Source: Glaciecola sp. HTCC2999 (GTDB taxonomy: Bacteria; Pseudomonadota; Gammaproteobacteria; Enterobacterales; Alteromonadaceae). Taken from it: a DNA stretch of 64,000 bases. The DNA is taken from the NCBI GenBank assembly GCA_949498985.1, contig CATECQ010000035.1:86501-150500 (forward strand), read 5' to 3'. The position numbers were made by a program, and so were the translations under genes. Positions 1-9,003 of this stretch are shown here, in pieces (the first letter of the stretch is position 1; each line of letters starts with the position of its first letter). A model generated the notes under the pieces. That model saw nothing but the letters and a program-made list of their open reading frames with translations, was not told where the DNA came from and did no database searches.

Positions 1-403
1 TGAAGACTATCAACAACTGCAAAATGCACTCTCAGGGTTAGATGCGATGACCCCTACTGCAGATAAAGCAAAAGAGGCACAGGTGTTAGGTGAGTTTTAT
101 CTCATTATGGCGCAGGCATCTCATAATATGGTGCTTCAACATGTCATGCGCAGTATGAAAACAATGTTGATTGATAATATCCAGCGAAATTTACAAATGT
201 TAGCGGTTAATCCTGAGGCATGCTCTGAGATTGCAAAACAGCGGGCTAGTATTGTGGCCGCGATAGTACAACAGAATCCTCAACAGGCAAGACGAGCGAG
301 TAATACACATCTTGCCTTTATAGAAGAAACATTACTGAATATAAATCAACGTGATTCACGGATCCAACGTGTTTTAAGAAGAATTGAAACCAACCCGAGC
401 TAA
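1..403 (+). CDS. pdhR: Pyruvate dehydrogenase complex repressor PdhR, C-terminal part (5' truncated by window edge)
   Basis: The frame is open from base 2 and reads through to the stop at 403, so the listed 118-aa ORF is only an internal ATG of a longer gene. The visible 134 residues are all-helical and look like the C-terminal ligand-binding (FCD) domain of a GntR/FadR-type regulator. The winged-helix half lies outside the window. In enterobacteria PdhR represses the pdh operon and is released by pyruvate. The assignment rests on position: the stop is only 33 bp before aceE in the same direction. Another GntR regulator is possible from the domain alone, but the context makes PdhR very likely. 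Confidence 0.85.
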   Translation, partial: EDYQQLQNALSGLDAMTPTADKAKEAQVLGEFYLIMAQASHNMVLQHVMRSMKTMLIDNIQRNLQMLAVNPEACSEIAKQRASIVAAIVQQNPQQARRASNTHLAFIEETLLNINQRDSRIQRVLRRIETNPS

Positions 404-436
404 GGCTTGGCATTAGCAAACAATAAGGAAAAACGC

Positions 437-3106
437 ATGACTGACAAAAAGCATGTTGATCTCGACCCCATCGAAACGCAGGAATGGCTTGATTCGTTAG
501 AATCAGTATTGGAAGCGGAAGGGGTAGAACGTGCTCACTATTTATTAGAGAGTATGATTGAAAAAGCACGCCGAAACGGTGCTCACCTACCTTATGATGC
601 CACTACTGCATATTTAAATACTATTCCTGCGGGTCAAGAACCCACCATGCCTGGTGACCAGACAATAGAAACTAAGATTCGACATGCAATCCGTTGGAAC
701 GCGATGATGATGGTACTGCGCGGTTCAAAGAAAGACTTAGAACTGGGTGGTCATATTTCATCATTTGCATCATCAGCGATGTTATACGATGTTGGTTTTA
801 ACCATTTTTTCCGTGCGCCAAATGACAAAGATGGCGGAGATTATTTATTTGTTCAGGGACACGTTTCTCCAGGTATCTATTCTCGTGCTTTTATCGAAGG
901 TCGTTTGTCTGCAGGTCAGTTAGATAACTTCCGTCAAGAAGTCGATGGTGAAGGGATCTCTTCCTATCCTCATCCAAAATTGATGCCTGATTTTTGGCAA
1001 TTCCCAACGGTATCTATGGGCCTAGGTCCAATGCAAGCTATTTATTTAGCGCGCTTTCTGAAGTATTTAACGAATCGTGGTTTGAAAGATTGTTCAGACC
1101 AACGTGTATGGTGTTTCATGGGCGACGGTGAAGTTGATGAGCCAGAATCATTAGGCGCAATTGGTTTAGCATCACGTGAAGGCCTAGATAACTTAACTTT
1201 TGTCATTAACTGTAATTTGCAGCGTCTGGATGGTCCAGTTCGTGGTAATGGTAAAATTATCCAAGAGTTAGAAGGGACATTCCGAGGAGCTGGCTGGGAA
1301 GTATTTAAAGTCATTTGGGGACGTTATTGGGATCCACTAATTGCACGTGATACGACCGGTAAATTACTCGAATTAATGAATGAAACTGTCGATGGAGAGT
1401 ATCAAAACTTTAAAGCTAACGGTGGTAAGTACACCCGTGAAAACTTCTTTGGTAAATACCCTGAACTGAAGGAAATGGTGTCTAACATGTCAGATGATGA
1501 TATCTGGCGTTTGAACCGTGGTGGACATGATCCTGTTAAAGTCTATGCCGCTTATAAACAAGCAACAGAAACAAAAGGTCGTCCACAAGTCATTTTAGCC
1601 AAAACCGTAAAAGGTTATGGTATGGGTGCCGCCGGTGAAGGTAAAAACATCGCGCACAATGTTAAGAAGATGGATATCGATTCTGTGAAACATTATCGTG
1701 ATCGCTTCAATATCCCTGTTTCAGATGAAGAAATTGGTGATTTACCGTATTACAAATTTGCAGAAGATAGTCCTGAAATGGAATACCTTCGTGCAAAGCG
1801 TGAAGCATTACATGGCTACATGCCCGTCCGTTTAGCACAAAGCTCACACGATTTACCAGCGCCACCGTTAAAAGCATTTGAAGCGGTGACAAAGGGTTCT
1901 GGTGATCGTGAAATTTCAACGACAATGGCTTTTGTACGTGTGTTAACCGTGTTATTAAAAGATAAGCAGATGGGTAAAAATGTTGTGCCCATCATTCCAG
2001 ATGAAGCGCGTACCTTCGGGATGGAAGGTTTATTCCGTCAAGTTGGCATTTATGCTAATCAGGGTCAAAAATATGTCCCTCAAGATGCTGACCAAGTGGC
2101 TTTCTATCGTGAAGATAAAAAGGGTCAGGTACTGCAAGAAGGTATCAATGAGCTAGGTGCAATGGCGTCATTCGTGGCTGCTGGAACATCTTATTCGACC
2201 AACGACTTGCCGATGTTGCCCGTATACATTTATTATTCGATGTTCGGTTTCCAACGTGTCGGCGATATGGCATGGGCTGCAGGTGATAGCCAATGTCGAG
2301 GATTCTTAATCGGTGGTACTGCAGGTCGTACAACGCTTAACGGTGAAGGACTACAGCATCAAGATGGTCATTCTCATGTTCAGGCTGGTTTGATTCCAAA
2401 TTGTGTTTCTTATGACCCAACCTATGGTTATGAAGTTGCCGTAATTACTCGTGACGGTACTCGTCGCATGTTAGAAGAACAAGAAAATGTCTTCTATTAT
2501 TTGACAGTCATGAACGAAAACTATGTTCAACCTGCAATGCCTGAAGGCTGTGAAGAAGGTATTATTCGAGGTATTTATCAGTTAGATAATGTCGGCAAGT
2601 CTAAAGCGAAAGTGAACTTGTTGGGTTCAGGTACCATCTTGGTACAAGTTCGTCAGGCTGCGAAAATCTTAGCCGAAAAATATAATGTTGAATCTTTAGT
2701 TTTTTCTGCGACGTCGTTTAACGAATTAGGTCGTGACGGGATTGATGCTGATCGTTTTAACATGCTTCATCCGGATGGTGAGCAGAAAGTTCCTTACATT
2801 ACGAAAGTATTATCTGAGACAGGCCATGATGGCCCTACCATCGCAACAACTGATTATATCAAAGCCTATGCTGATCAAGTGCGTGCATTTGTTCCAGGTC
2901 AATACCGCGTATTAGGCACAGATGGATTTGGTCGTTCTGATAGTCGTGAGAATTTACGTCGTCACTTTGAGGTCGATGCAAATTACATTACCTTTGCAGC
3001 GTTATACGAGTTATCAAAACAAGGTCAATTTGACAAGAAAGCGTTGGCTAAAGCCATTGATGAGCTTGGCATTGACGCTGACAAAATTAACCCACTTTAC
3101 GCATAA
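437..3106 (+). CDS. aceE: Pyruvate dehydrogenase E1 component, homodimeric type
   Basis: E1 decarboxylates pyruvate with thiamine diphosphate and transfers the acetyl group to the lipoyl arms of E2. The ThDP-binding signature starts with GDGEVDEPES and ends at a conserved NCNLQRLDGP segment (about residues 225-270). The length of 889 aa matches the roughly 887-aa E. coli enzyme. I chose the ATG at 437 because the product then starts MTDKKHVDLD and AAGGAA lies 6 bp upstream. The ORF track's start at 407 adds ten residues with no ribosome-binding site. It follows pdhR by 33 bp and precedes aceF by 11 bp, so the genes form one operon. Confidence 0.98.
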   Translation: MTDKKHVDLDPIETQEWLDSLESVLEAEGVERAHYLLESMIEKARRNGAHLPYDATTAYLNTIPAGQEPTMPGDQTIETKIRHAIRWNAMMMVLRGSKKDLELGGHISSFASSAMLYDVGFNHFFRAPNDKDGGDYLFVQGHVSPGIYSRAFIEGRLSAGQLDNFRQEVDGEGISSYPHPKLMPDFWQFPTVSMGLGPMQAIYLARFLKYLTNRGLKDCSDQRVWCFMGDGEVDEPESLGAIGLASREGLDNLTFVINCNLQRLDGPVRGNGKIIQELEGTFRGAGWEVFKVIWGRYWDPLIARDTTGKLLELMNETVDGEYQNFKANGGKYTRENFFGKYPELKEMVSNMSDDDIWRLNRGGHDPVKVYAAYKQATETKGRPQVILAKTVKGYGMGAAGEGKNIAHNVKKMDIDSVKHYRDRFNIPVSDEEIGDLPYYKFAEDSPEMEYLRAKREALHGYMPVRLAQSSHDLPAPPLKAFEAVTKGSGDREISTTMAFVRVLTVLLKDKQMGKNVVPIIPDEARTFGMEGLFRQVGIYANQGQKYVPQDADQVAFYREDKKGQVLQEGINELGAMASFVAAGTSYSTNDLPMLPVYIYYSMFGFQRVGDMAWAAGDSQCRGFLIGGTAGRTTLNGEGLQHQDGHSHVQAGLIPNCVSYDPTYGYEVAVITRDGTRRMLEEQENVFYYLTVMNENYVQPAMPEGCEEGIIRGIYQLDNVGKSKAKVNLLGSGTILVQVRQAAKILAEKYNVESLVFSATSFNELGRDGIDADRFNMLHPDGEQKVPYITKVLSETGHDGPTIATTDYIKAYADQVRAFVPGQYRVLGTDGFGRSDSRENLRRHFEVDANYITFAALYELSKQGQFDKKALAKAIDELGIDADKINPLYA

Positions 3107-3117
3107 GGATACTAGAC

Positions 3118-4785
3118 ATGTCTGATATTAAAGAAGTATTAGTCCCTGATTTGGGTGAAGATTCTGTTGAAGTTATTGAGATTTGTGTTGCCGTTGGCGA
3201 TTCATTGGATGCTGAAGATTCGATTGTTACAGTAGAAAGTGATAAGGCTTCAATGGATATCCCTGCACCTTTTGCTGGAGTTATTGCTGAAATCTGCGTT
3301 GCCGTAGGTGACAAAATCTCAGAAGGCACATTACTGGCAAAAATGAAAAGTGCTGATGAAAGTGCAACTGACACAGACGCTGTATCGGGTAATGAGGTTG
3401 AAGCTATTCCTGAAGTAGCGCCAGAATCAGCACCTGTAGCAGAAGTGTCAGCCCCTGTTTCTGAAACTACCTCCACTGTAACAAGCACAATAGAAGTTAC
3501 GGTGCCAGATATTGGTGGTGACGAAAATGTTGATGTCATAGAGATACTAGTCGCTGTGGGTGATACTGTTGATGTGGAAGAAGGTTTAGTGACCTTAGAA
3601 ACAGATAAAGCATCCATGGATGTACCTAGTCCTCAAGCTGGTAAGATTACAGCGATGCATTTAAATGTGGGTGATAAAGTATCCGAAGGTTCATTAGTGG
3701 TAACGCTCGAGACAGCATCGGTGGCAGCATCGATTGTTGAGCAAACTCAGGAGAACTCTGTACCCGTAACCACTCCAGTAGAGGCTCCGGCAGTGCCAGC
3801 CCCTAAAGCACCACCCGTGCCACATCACCCCTCTGCGGCTGCGATTCAGCCCTCAGGTAAAGTCCATGCATCACCGTCAGTAAGACGTTTAGCACGCGAG
3901 TTTGGTGTTGACTTAACGCTAGTCAATGGCTCAGGTAATAAAGGGCGTATTGTTAAAGAAGACGTCCAATCTTATGTGAAATATGAATTATCTCGTCCTA
4001 AACTAACGCCAGCGACAGCGACAACTGCAGGAGAAGGTGGTTTACAAGTCCTCGCTGCGCCAAAAGTCGATTTTAGTAAGTTTGGTGAAATTGAAGAGAA
4101 ACCATTAACGCGTATTCAGAAACTGTCAGGTCCAAATTTACATCGTAATTGGGTGACTATTCCTCATGTTACTCAGTTTGAAGAAGCCGATATCACTGAG
4201 ATGGAATCGTTCCGCAAAGAACAAAATGTTGTTTGTGAAAAACGTAAACTTGGTTTTAAGATCACCCCACTTGTTTTCATGATGAAAGCGGTTGCGGATG
4301 CATTACAAGCATACCCAACCTTTAACTCTTCATTATCTGGAGATGGTGAGAGTTTAATCATTAAAAAATATTTCCATATCGGGATCGCTGTTGATACACC
4401 AAACGGGTTAGTCGTACCGGTGGTGCGAGATGTCGATCAAAAAGGTGTGCATGAGTTATCTAAAGAGCTTATGGACATCAGTGCTAAAGCCCGTGATGGC
4501 AAGCTTAAAGCTGCAGATATGCAGGGCAGCTGTTTTACTATCTCAAGTTTGGGAGGAATCGGTGGTACCGCATTCACTCCAATTGTAAACGCCCCCGATG
4601 TCGCAATTTTGGGTGTTTCTAAATCTGAGATAAAACCAAAGTGGAATGGTAAAGACTTTGAACCAAGGTTAATGTTGCCATTATCATTATCATACGACCA
4701 TCGTGTGATTGATGGCGCGCTAGCCGCACGCTTTGCTGTACATATTAAGAATGTGTTAGGTGATTTACGTCAGATTATTCTGTAA
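3118..4785 (+). CDS. aceF: Pyruvate dehydrogenase E2, dihydrolipoamide acetyltransferase
   Basis: This is the core of the pyruvate dehydrogenase complex and transfers acetyl groups from lipoamide to CoA. Two lipoyl domains are visible, with lipoylation lysines in ESDKASMD (about residue 43) and ETDKASMD (about residue 163). Both are followed by flexible Ala/Pro/Val/Glu-rich linkers. A peripheral-subunit-binding domain lies near residues 245-285 (SPSVRRLAREFGVD). The C-terminal acyltransferase domain carries the catalytic SYDHRVIDGA motif. At 555 aa it is shorter than E. coli AceF, which has three lipoyl domains. It sits 11 bp after aceE. Confidence 0.97.
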   Translation: MSDIKEVLVPDLGEDSVEVIEICVAVGDSLDAEDSIVTVESDKASMDIPAPFAGVIAEICVAVGDKISEGTLLAKMKSADESATDTDAVSGNEVEAIPEVAPESAPVAEVSAPVSETTSTVTSTIEVTVPDIGGDENVDVIEILVAVGDTVDVEEGLVTLETDKASMDVPSPQAGKITAMHLNVGDKVSEGSLVVTLETASVAASIVEQTQENSVPVTTPVEAPAVPAPKAPPVPHHPSAAAIQPSGKVHASPSVRRLAREFGVDLTLVNGSGNKGRIVKEDVQSYVKYELSRPKLTPATATTAGEGGLQVLAAPKVDFSKFGEIEEKPLTRIQKLSGPNLHRNWVTIPHVTQFEEADITEMESFRKEQNVVCEKRKLGFKITPLVFMMKAVADALQAYPTFNSSLSGDGESLIIKKYFHIGIAVDTPNGLVVPVVRDVDQKGVHELSKELMDISAKARDGKLKAADMQGSCFTISSLGGIGGTAFTPIVNAPDVAILGVSKSEIKPKWNGKDFEPRLMLPLSLSYDHRVIDGALAARFAVHIKNVLGDLRQIIL

Positions 4786-4837
4786 AATTCCTGACGTTAA
4801 CTAAACCATTGCCAAATTTAAAGATTTTGAGGTCATA

Positions 4838-6259
4838 ATGAGCGAAATTAAAACGCAACTAGTTGTTTTAGGTGCCGGTCCAGGCGGTTATTCTGCCGCA
4901 TTCCGTGCAGCTGATTTAGGGATTGATACTGTACTAGTTGACGCCCGTGCTAACTTAGGTGGTGTATGTTTAAACGTGGGTTGTATTCCATCAAAAGCAT
5001 TGCTCCATGTAGCGAAAGTGATTAAAGAAGCAAAGCATTTATCAAGTCATGGGGTGTCATTTGGCGAACCAACGATTGATTTAGATAAAGTACGTGATTG
5101 GAAAGACAGTGTTGTTAGCCAATTAACCAAAGGGTTAAGTGGTATGTCTAAAATGCGCAAAGTAGAATTTGTTCAAGGTTTAGGAAAATTTACTGGTAGT
5201 AATACTCTTGAAGTTACCGGTGATAAAGGTACAACAACCATTTCTTTCGACAATGCAATTATTGCGGCAGGATCAGAGCCTGTTTCCTTACCATTTATCC
5301 CTGAAGATGACCGTGTTATTGATTCCACTGGTGCATTAGAAATGAAAGACATCCCTGGAAAAATGCTTGTGTTAGGGGGAGGGATCATTGGTTTAGAAAT
5401 GGGAACTGTATATAACGCGCTAGGCTCACAGATTGATGTGGTTGAATTTTTAGATCAGTTAATACCTGCAGCAGATAAAGATATTGTTAAGGTATATAAC
5501 AAAACGATTAAAGATACCTTTAACGTCATGCTAGAGACGAAAGTCACAGGTGTTGAAGCTAAGAAAGACGGTTTATACGTGAGCTTTGAAGGTAAAAAAG
5601 CGCCAGCCGAGCCCGTTCGTTATGATAAAGTGCTTGTCGCTGTTGGGCGTAAGCCAAATGGTAAATTAGTTGGTGCTGACGTTGCTGGTGTGAGTGTTGA
5701 CGAGCGTGGATTTATCAATGTTGATAAGCAAATGCGAACAAACGTACCACATATCTTTGCCATTGGTGATTTAGTGGGTCAACCGATGCTGGCACATAAA
5801 GCGGTACATGAAGGCCATGTTGCAGCAGAAGTCGTTGCTGGCAAGAAGCATTTCTTCGATCCTAAATGCATACCTTCAGTCGCCTATACTGAGCCAGAAT
5901 TAGCTTGGGTTGGTTTAACAGAAAAAGAAGCAAAAGAACAAGGCATCAACTATGAAGCCGCTTCATTCCCATGGGCAGCCTCTGGTCGTGCGATTGCTTC
6001 TGATGCGACAGACGGTTTAACGAAGTTGATCTTCGATAAAGACACGGATCGTATTATTGGTGGTGCGATGGTAGGGACTAATGCAGGTGAAATGCTTGGT
6101 GAGATCGGATTAGCGATCGAAATGGGTGCCGACGCCGAAGATATAGCGTTAACTATTCATGCACACCCTACATTAAATGAATCAATAGGCCTTGCCGCTG
6201 AGATTTATGAAGGTAGCATTACTGATTTACCCAATCCAAAAGCAAATAAGAAAAAGTAA
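4838..6259 (+). CDS. lpd: Dihydrolipoyl dehydrogenase (E3)
   Basis: This FAD-dependent disulfide oxidoreductase reoxidises dihydrolipoamide and makes NADH. It usually serves the pyruvate dehydrogenase, 2-oxoglutarate dehydrogenase and glycine-cleavage complexes. The FAD-binding GAGPGGYSAA motif is at the N terminus and the redox-active disulfide is in GGVCLNVGCIPSKAL. The NAD-binding GGGIIGLEMG motif is central and the catalytic HAHPTLNE motif is near the C terminus. The length (473 aa) is typical. A GAGG ribosome-binding site precedes the ATG. It lies 52 bp after aceF, with a terminator downstream closing the operon. Confidence 0.98.
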   Translation: MSEIKTQLVVLGAGPGGYSAAFRAADLGIDTVLVDARANLGGVCLNVGCIPSKALLHVAKVIKEAKHLSSHGVSFGEPTIDLDKVRDWKDSVVSQLTKGLSGMSKMRKVEFVQGLGKFTGSNTLEVTGDKGTTTISFDNAIIAAGSEPVSLPFIPEDDRVIDSTGALEMKDIPGKMLVLGGGIIGLEMGTVYNALGSQIDVVEFLDQLIPAADKDIVKVYNKTIKDTFNVMLETKVTGVEAKKDGLYVSFEGKKAPAEPVRYDKVLVAVGRKPNGKLVGADVAGVSVDERGFINVDKQMRTNVPHIFAIGDLVGQPMLAHKAVHEGHVAAEVVAGKKHFFDPKCIPSVAYTEPELAWVGLTEKEAKEQGINYEAASFPWAASGRAIASDATDGLTKLIFDKDTDRIIGGAMVGTNAGEMLGEIGLAIEMGADAEDIALTIHAHPTLNESIGLAAEIYEGSITDLPNPKANKKK

Positions 6260-6292
6260 CCTTTTTCGAAAAAATGCGTAAAATAATGAAAC

Positions 6293-6329
6293 AATCCCTA
6301 ATACTGGCAGCAGTTTAGGGATTTTTTTT
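6293..6329 (+). terminator. Rho-independent terminator of the pdhR-aceEF-lpd operon
   Basis: The stem AATCCCTAA pairs with TTTAGGGATT around an 11-nt loop and is followed by a run of eight T. It lies 34 bp past the lpd stop and ends the pyruvate dehydrogenase operon. Confidence 0.9.
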
Positions 6330-6367
6330 GTTATGATTACCCCAGATGATTTTTGATTAAGTGATGT

Positions 6368-6637
6368 ATGCGTCAAATAGAGTTATTTGAAGTACCTAGC
6401 CCATGTATTGGCGTTTGCCAATCGGGCCCTAAAGGTTATTGTCATGGCTGTTTTCGTTCGCGTGAAGAGCGAGTGAACTGGCTTAAAGTTGACGATAATA
6501 CCAAAAAAATTATTAATGATGCCTGTATGCGTCGTAAACAAGCTTACTTACGTAGACAACAGAAAAGTGAACAAGTCGCAGAGTCTTCAACTTCCGCAAT
6601 ACCACCTTTAGCCGGCTCCCAAACAGATTTATTTTAA
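6368..6637 (+). CDS. DUF1289 family small cysteine-rich protein
   Basis: This 89-aa protein has the DUF1289 pattern: the N-terminal PSPCIGVCQSG, then YCHGCFRSREERVNW. The four cysteines are arranged C-x3-C-x7-C-x2-C and could bind a metal or Fe-S cluster. No biochemical function is established to my knowledge. The C-terminal 30 residues are polar and low in complexity. It stands alone behind the lpd terminator in the same direction, so it probably has its own promoter. Confidence 0.85.
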   Translation: MRQIELFEVPSPCIGVCQSGPKGYCHGCFRSREERVNWLKVDDNTKKIINDACMRRKQAYLRRQQKSEQVAESSTSAIPPLAGSQTDLF

Positions 6638-6793
6638 ATCTGGAATATTCCAAAAGTTAGACTAAGTTTATAAGACATCCGTTTTAATAGAGATGAATGT
6701 AAAATAACGTTAGAATATATCTTCGGTTTATTATGTGATCATATTTAAAATAAACTCTTTCTATTAAAGCACTCATTATCTTAAAGGAAACTT

Positions 6794-7540
6794 ATGTCGA
6801 TGACTAAGACGCCAATCGCTCTTGTTTTATGCGCTTTTTTTGCAACCGCGCCAAGTGTTGCACAAAACATTAAACCTATTTCTATGGACGGTGAATTTGG
6901 TTTAATTATTACAACGGGGAATACCGAAGCGACCTCTTTAAGTGCAGGACTATCAGGCACACAGGAGTTAGTAGATTGGAGCAATGAATATAAGTTTGAT
7001 GCGCTTTATAAGCAAGATAAAGTCCTGCGAGGGGATAATAAAGTGACCGAGACAACGGCTCAAAAATACTTTTTATCGGGTCAAGCTAACTATAAGTTAA
7101 CACAAGAAAATCAACGGTTATTTGTATTTGGTTCATATGAAGACGATCGCTTTTCAGATTTTAAATATCAATCTACGGTTGCTCTAGGTTGGAATCAGCA
7201 AGTATTTGCAAATGAGACATCTAAGTTTAGTTATTCAATCGGTCCTGGTTATAGTTTCTCAGAGAACCAAGAAGGAAAAAATTTAGATAGTGTGATATTG
7301 CGTGCAGCGTTGCAATATTCACTCAAGTTATCTGATTCGGCGAAAATTACACAATCATTGTCTTCAGAATTGGGTGGAGATAACACTAAATCTCGCTCAG
7401 TAACGGCGGTTTCTGCAACATTAAAAGATGCGTTATCGATGAAGGTGTCTTTAAAACTTGATCACAACTCTGATGTAGAAGGTAATAGTAAAAAATTGGA
7501 TACTGAAACAGCAGTAACGTTAGTTTATACCTTTTTCTAA
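6794..7540 (+). CDS. DUF481 family outer-membrane beta-barrel protein (YdiY-like)
   Basis: The 248-aa product starts with a signal peptide of about 24 residues ending ATAPSVAQ. The rest is made of alternating amphipathic beta strands rich in Ser, Thr, Asn and aromatic residues, and it ends in a terminal phenylalanine (VTLVYTFF), as in outer-membrane barrels recognised by BAM. The GEFGLIITTGNTEATSLSAG opening after the signal is typical of the DUF481 (YdiY, 'salt-induced') family. The function is not defined. A good Shine-Dalgarno (AAAGGA) precedes the ATG. A bidirectional terminator separates it from the convergent serA. Confidence 0.85.
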   Translation: MSMTKTPIALVLCAFFATAPSVAQNIKPISMDGEFGLIITTGNTEATSLSAGLSGTQELVDWSNEYKFDALYKQDKVLRGDNKVTETTAQKYFLSGQANYKLTQENQRLFVFGSYEDDRFSDFKYQSTVALGWNQQVFANETSKFSYSIGPGYSFSENQEGKNLDSVILRAALQYSLKLSDSAKITQSLSSELGGDNTKSRSVTAVSATLKDALSMKVSLKLDHNSDVEGNSKKLDTETAVTLVYTFF

Positions 7541-7560
7541 TCAATATAATTCATACACGA

Positions 7561-7630
7561 AAAAGGCTTAGTCGCGTTTGAAGTACTCACATAATAAGGG
7601 TAACTTCATGTAGCTGCTAAGCCTTTTCAT
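7561..7630. terminator. Bidirectional terminator between the DUF481 gene and serA
   Basis: An 11-bp outer stem, AAAAGGCTTAG with CTAAGCCTTTT, encloses an inner hairpin (TGAAGT/ACTTCA). T-runs flank it on both strands, so it can end transcription of both converging genes. Confidence 0.8.
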
Positions 7631-7660
7631 CTCTATATAACGATTCTCATTGAATTATGC

Positions 7661-8890
7661 TTAATGCAAAATCCGAGTTTTAATCGTACCATCAATTTGA
7701 GTCAACTGTGCAAACGCATCATCGGCTCTATCTGTTTCAACATCAATAACCACATATCCAATATTCTCATTTGTCTGTAAGTACTGAGCGGCAATATTAA
7801 TATTCTGTGAGGCAAACGCTTGGTTGATTTGAGTTAATACGCCAGGAGCATTTTTGTGGATATGTAACAAACGAGAATGCTTAGTATGAACTGGCAGTGA
7901 AACCTCAGGAAAATTAACAGCCGAAAGTGTGGAGCCATTATCTGAATATTTAGCTAGCTTACCTGCCACCTCAATACCGATATTTTCTTGAGCTTCTTGA
8001 GTGCTCCCACCAACATGCGGCGTTAAAATAACGTTGTCAAAACGACGTAATGGTGATTCGAATTCTTCATGATTAGACTTGGGTTCGATCGGGAATACAT
8101 CAATGGCCGCTCCATTTAATTTACCGGAATCCAAAGCGTCTTCTAATGCCGGGATATCAATAACCGTTCCGCGAGCGGCATTAATTAAGATAGATCCGTC
8201 TTTCATTTGTGCTATTTCTTCAGCACCGATCATGTTTTGAGTTTCAGCTGTCTCAGGTACGTGTAAACTAACCACATCAGAGGTGTTGAGTAACTGCTGC
8301 ATGGTTTTAATTTGGATAGCATTACCTAAGACAAGTTTATCTTCAATATCAAAAAACTGGACACGCATGCCTAAATGTTCTGCAAGAATACTTAGTTGAG
8401 TACCGATGTGTCCATAACCAATAATTCCTAATGTTTTACCACGAGCTTCATACGAACCATTGGCACTCTTATCCCACTCACCTCGATGTGCTTTTGCATT
8501 TTTTGCAGGGATACCGCGTAATAATAATATTAACGTACCTAGTACTAACTCTGCGACGGAGCGCGTATTTGAGAACGGGGCATTAAATACTGGAATACCA
8601 CGTATTTGGGTGGCTGTCAGGTCTACTTGGTTTGTGCCAATACAAAAACAACCCACAGCTACTAGCTTTTGAGCACTATCCACAACACGCTCTGTAATTT
8701 GAGTGCGGGAACGCAGTCCGATAAAGTGTACATCTTTGACTTTCTCGACTAACTCATCTTCAGGTAATGAAGTTTTGAGATACTCAATATTACTGTAGCC
8801 ATTATTCTTTAATGTTTCTAACGCACTTTCGTGAACGCCTTCAAGTAATAATATTTTAATCTTGTCTTTGGGAAGTGAAACCTTGCTCAT
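7661..8890 (-). CDS. serA: D-3-phosphoglycerate dehydrogenase
   Basis: This enzyme oxidises 3-phosphoglycerate to 3-phosphohydroxypyruvate with NAD+, the first step of serine synthesis. The NAD-binding Rossmann motif GKTLGIIGYGHIGTQ, the catalytic-domain PHVGGSTQEAQ and a C-terminal ACT domain (about residues 335-409) for serine feedback are visible. The ATG at 8890 gives MSKVSLPKDK and 409 aa, matching the roughly 410-aa E. coli enzyme. The ORF track's 12-residue extension is unsupported and approaches the operator. It ends a minus-strand run after rpiA, but a 113-bp gap holding a MetJ-like operator suggests its own regulated promoter. Confidence 0.96.
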   Translation of the reverse strand: MSKVSLPKDKIKILLLEGVHESALETLKNNGYSNIEYLKTSLPEDELVEKVKDVHFIGLRSRTQITERVVDSAQKLVAVGCFCIGTNQVDLTATQIRGIPVFNAPFSNTRSVAELVLGTLILLLRGIPAKNAKAHRGEWDKSANGSYEARGKTLGIIGYGHIGTQLSILAEHLGMRVQFFDIEDKLVLGNAIQIKTMQQLLNTSDVVSLHVPETAETQNMIGAEEIAQMKDGSILINAARGTVIDIPALEDALDSGKLNGAAIDVFPIEPKSNHEEFESPLRRFDNVILTPHVGGSTQEAQENIGIEVAGKLAKYSDNGSTLSAVNFPEVSLPVHTKHSRLLHIHKNAPGVLTQINQAFASQNINIAAQYLQTNENIGYVVIDVETDRADDAFAQLTQIDGTIKTRILH

Positions 8891-8920
8891 GGGATGTAAA
8901 CCTGTAGAAATAAAATAAAG

Positions 8921-8944
8921 AGACATCTAGACGTCTAGATGCGT
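8921..8944 (-). promoter_or_regulatory. Probable MetJ operator (tandem met boxes) upstream of serA
   Basis: The sequence is three contiguous 8-mers, AGACATCT, AGACGTCT and AGATGCGT. The centre one equals the MetJ met-box consensus AGACGTCT, the first matches 7 of 8 bases and the third 5 of 8. Within it lies a perfect 18-bp palindrome, CATCTAGACGTCTAGATG (8924-8941). MetJ with S-adenosylmethionine binds two or more tandem met boxes. The site is 31-54 bp before the serA start. Repression of serA by MetJ is inferred, not shown. Confidence 0.65.
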
Positions 8945-9003
8945 AATTTACCAAATTGAGACCATGCTGAATAGTCTTTTTTAGTCTTAGTCGAATAATG
9001 GCG

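Noticed and set aside
3087-3617. 176-aa minus-strand ORF rich in Ser, Thr and Ala
   Set aside because: It is antisense to the low-complexity lipoyl-domain and linker region of aceF. The composition reflects the Glu/Val/Ala-rich coding strand.
3118-4785. Two rather than three lipoyl domains in AceF considered as a deletion
   Set aside because: The number of lipoyl domains varies naturally from one to three among bacterial E2 proteins, and the linkers here are intact.
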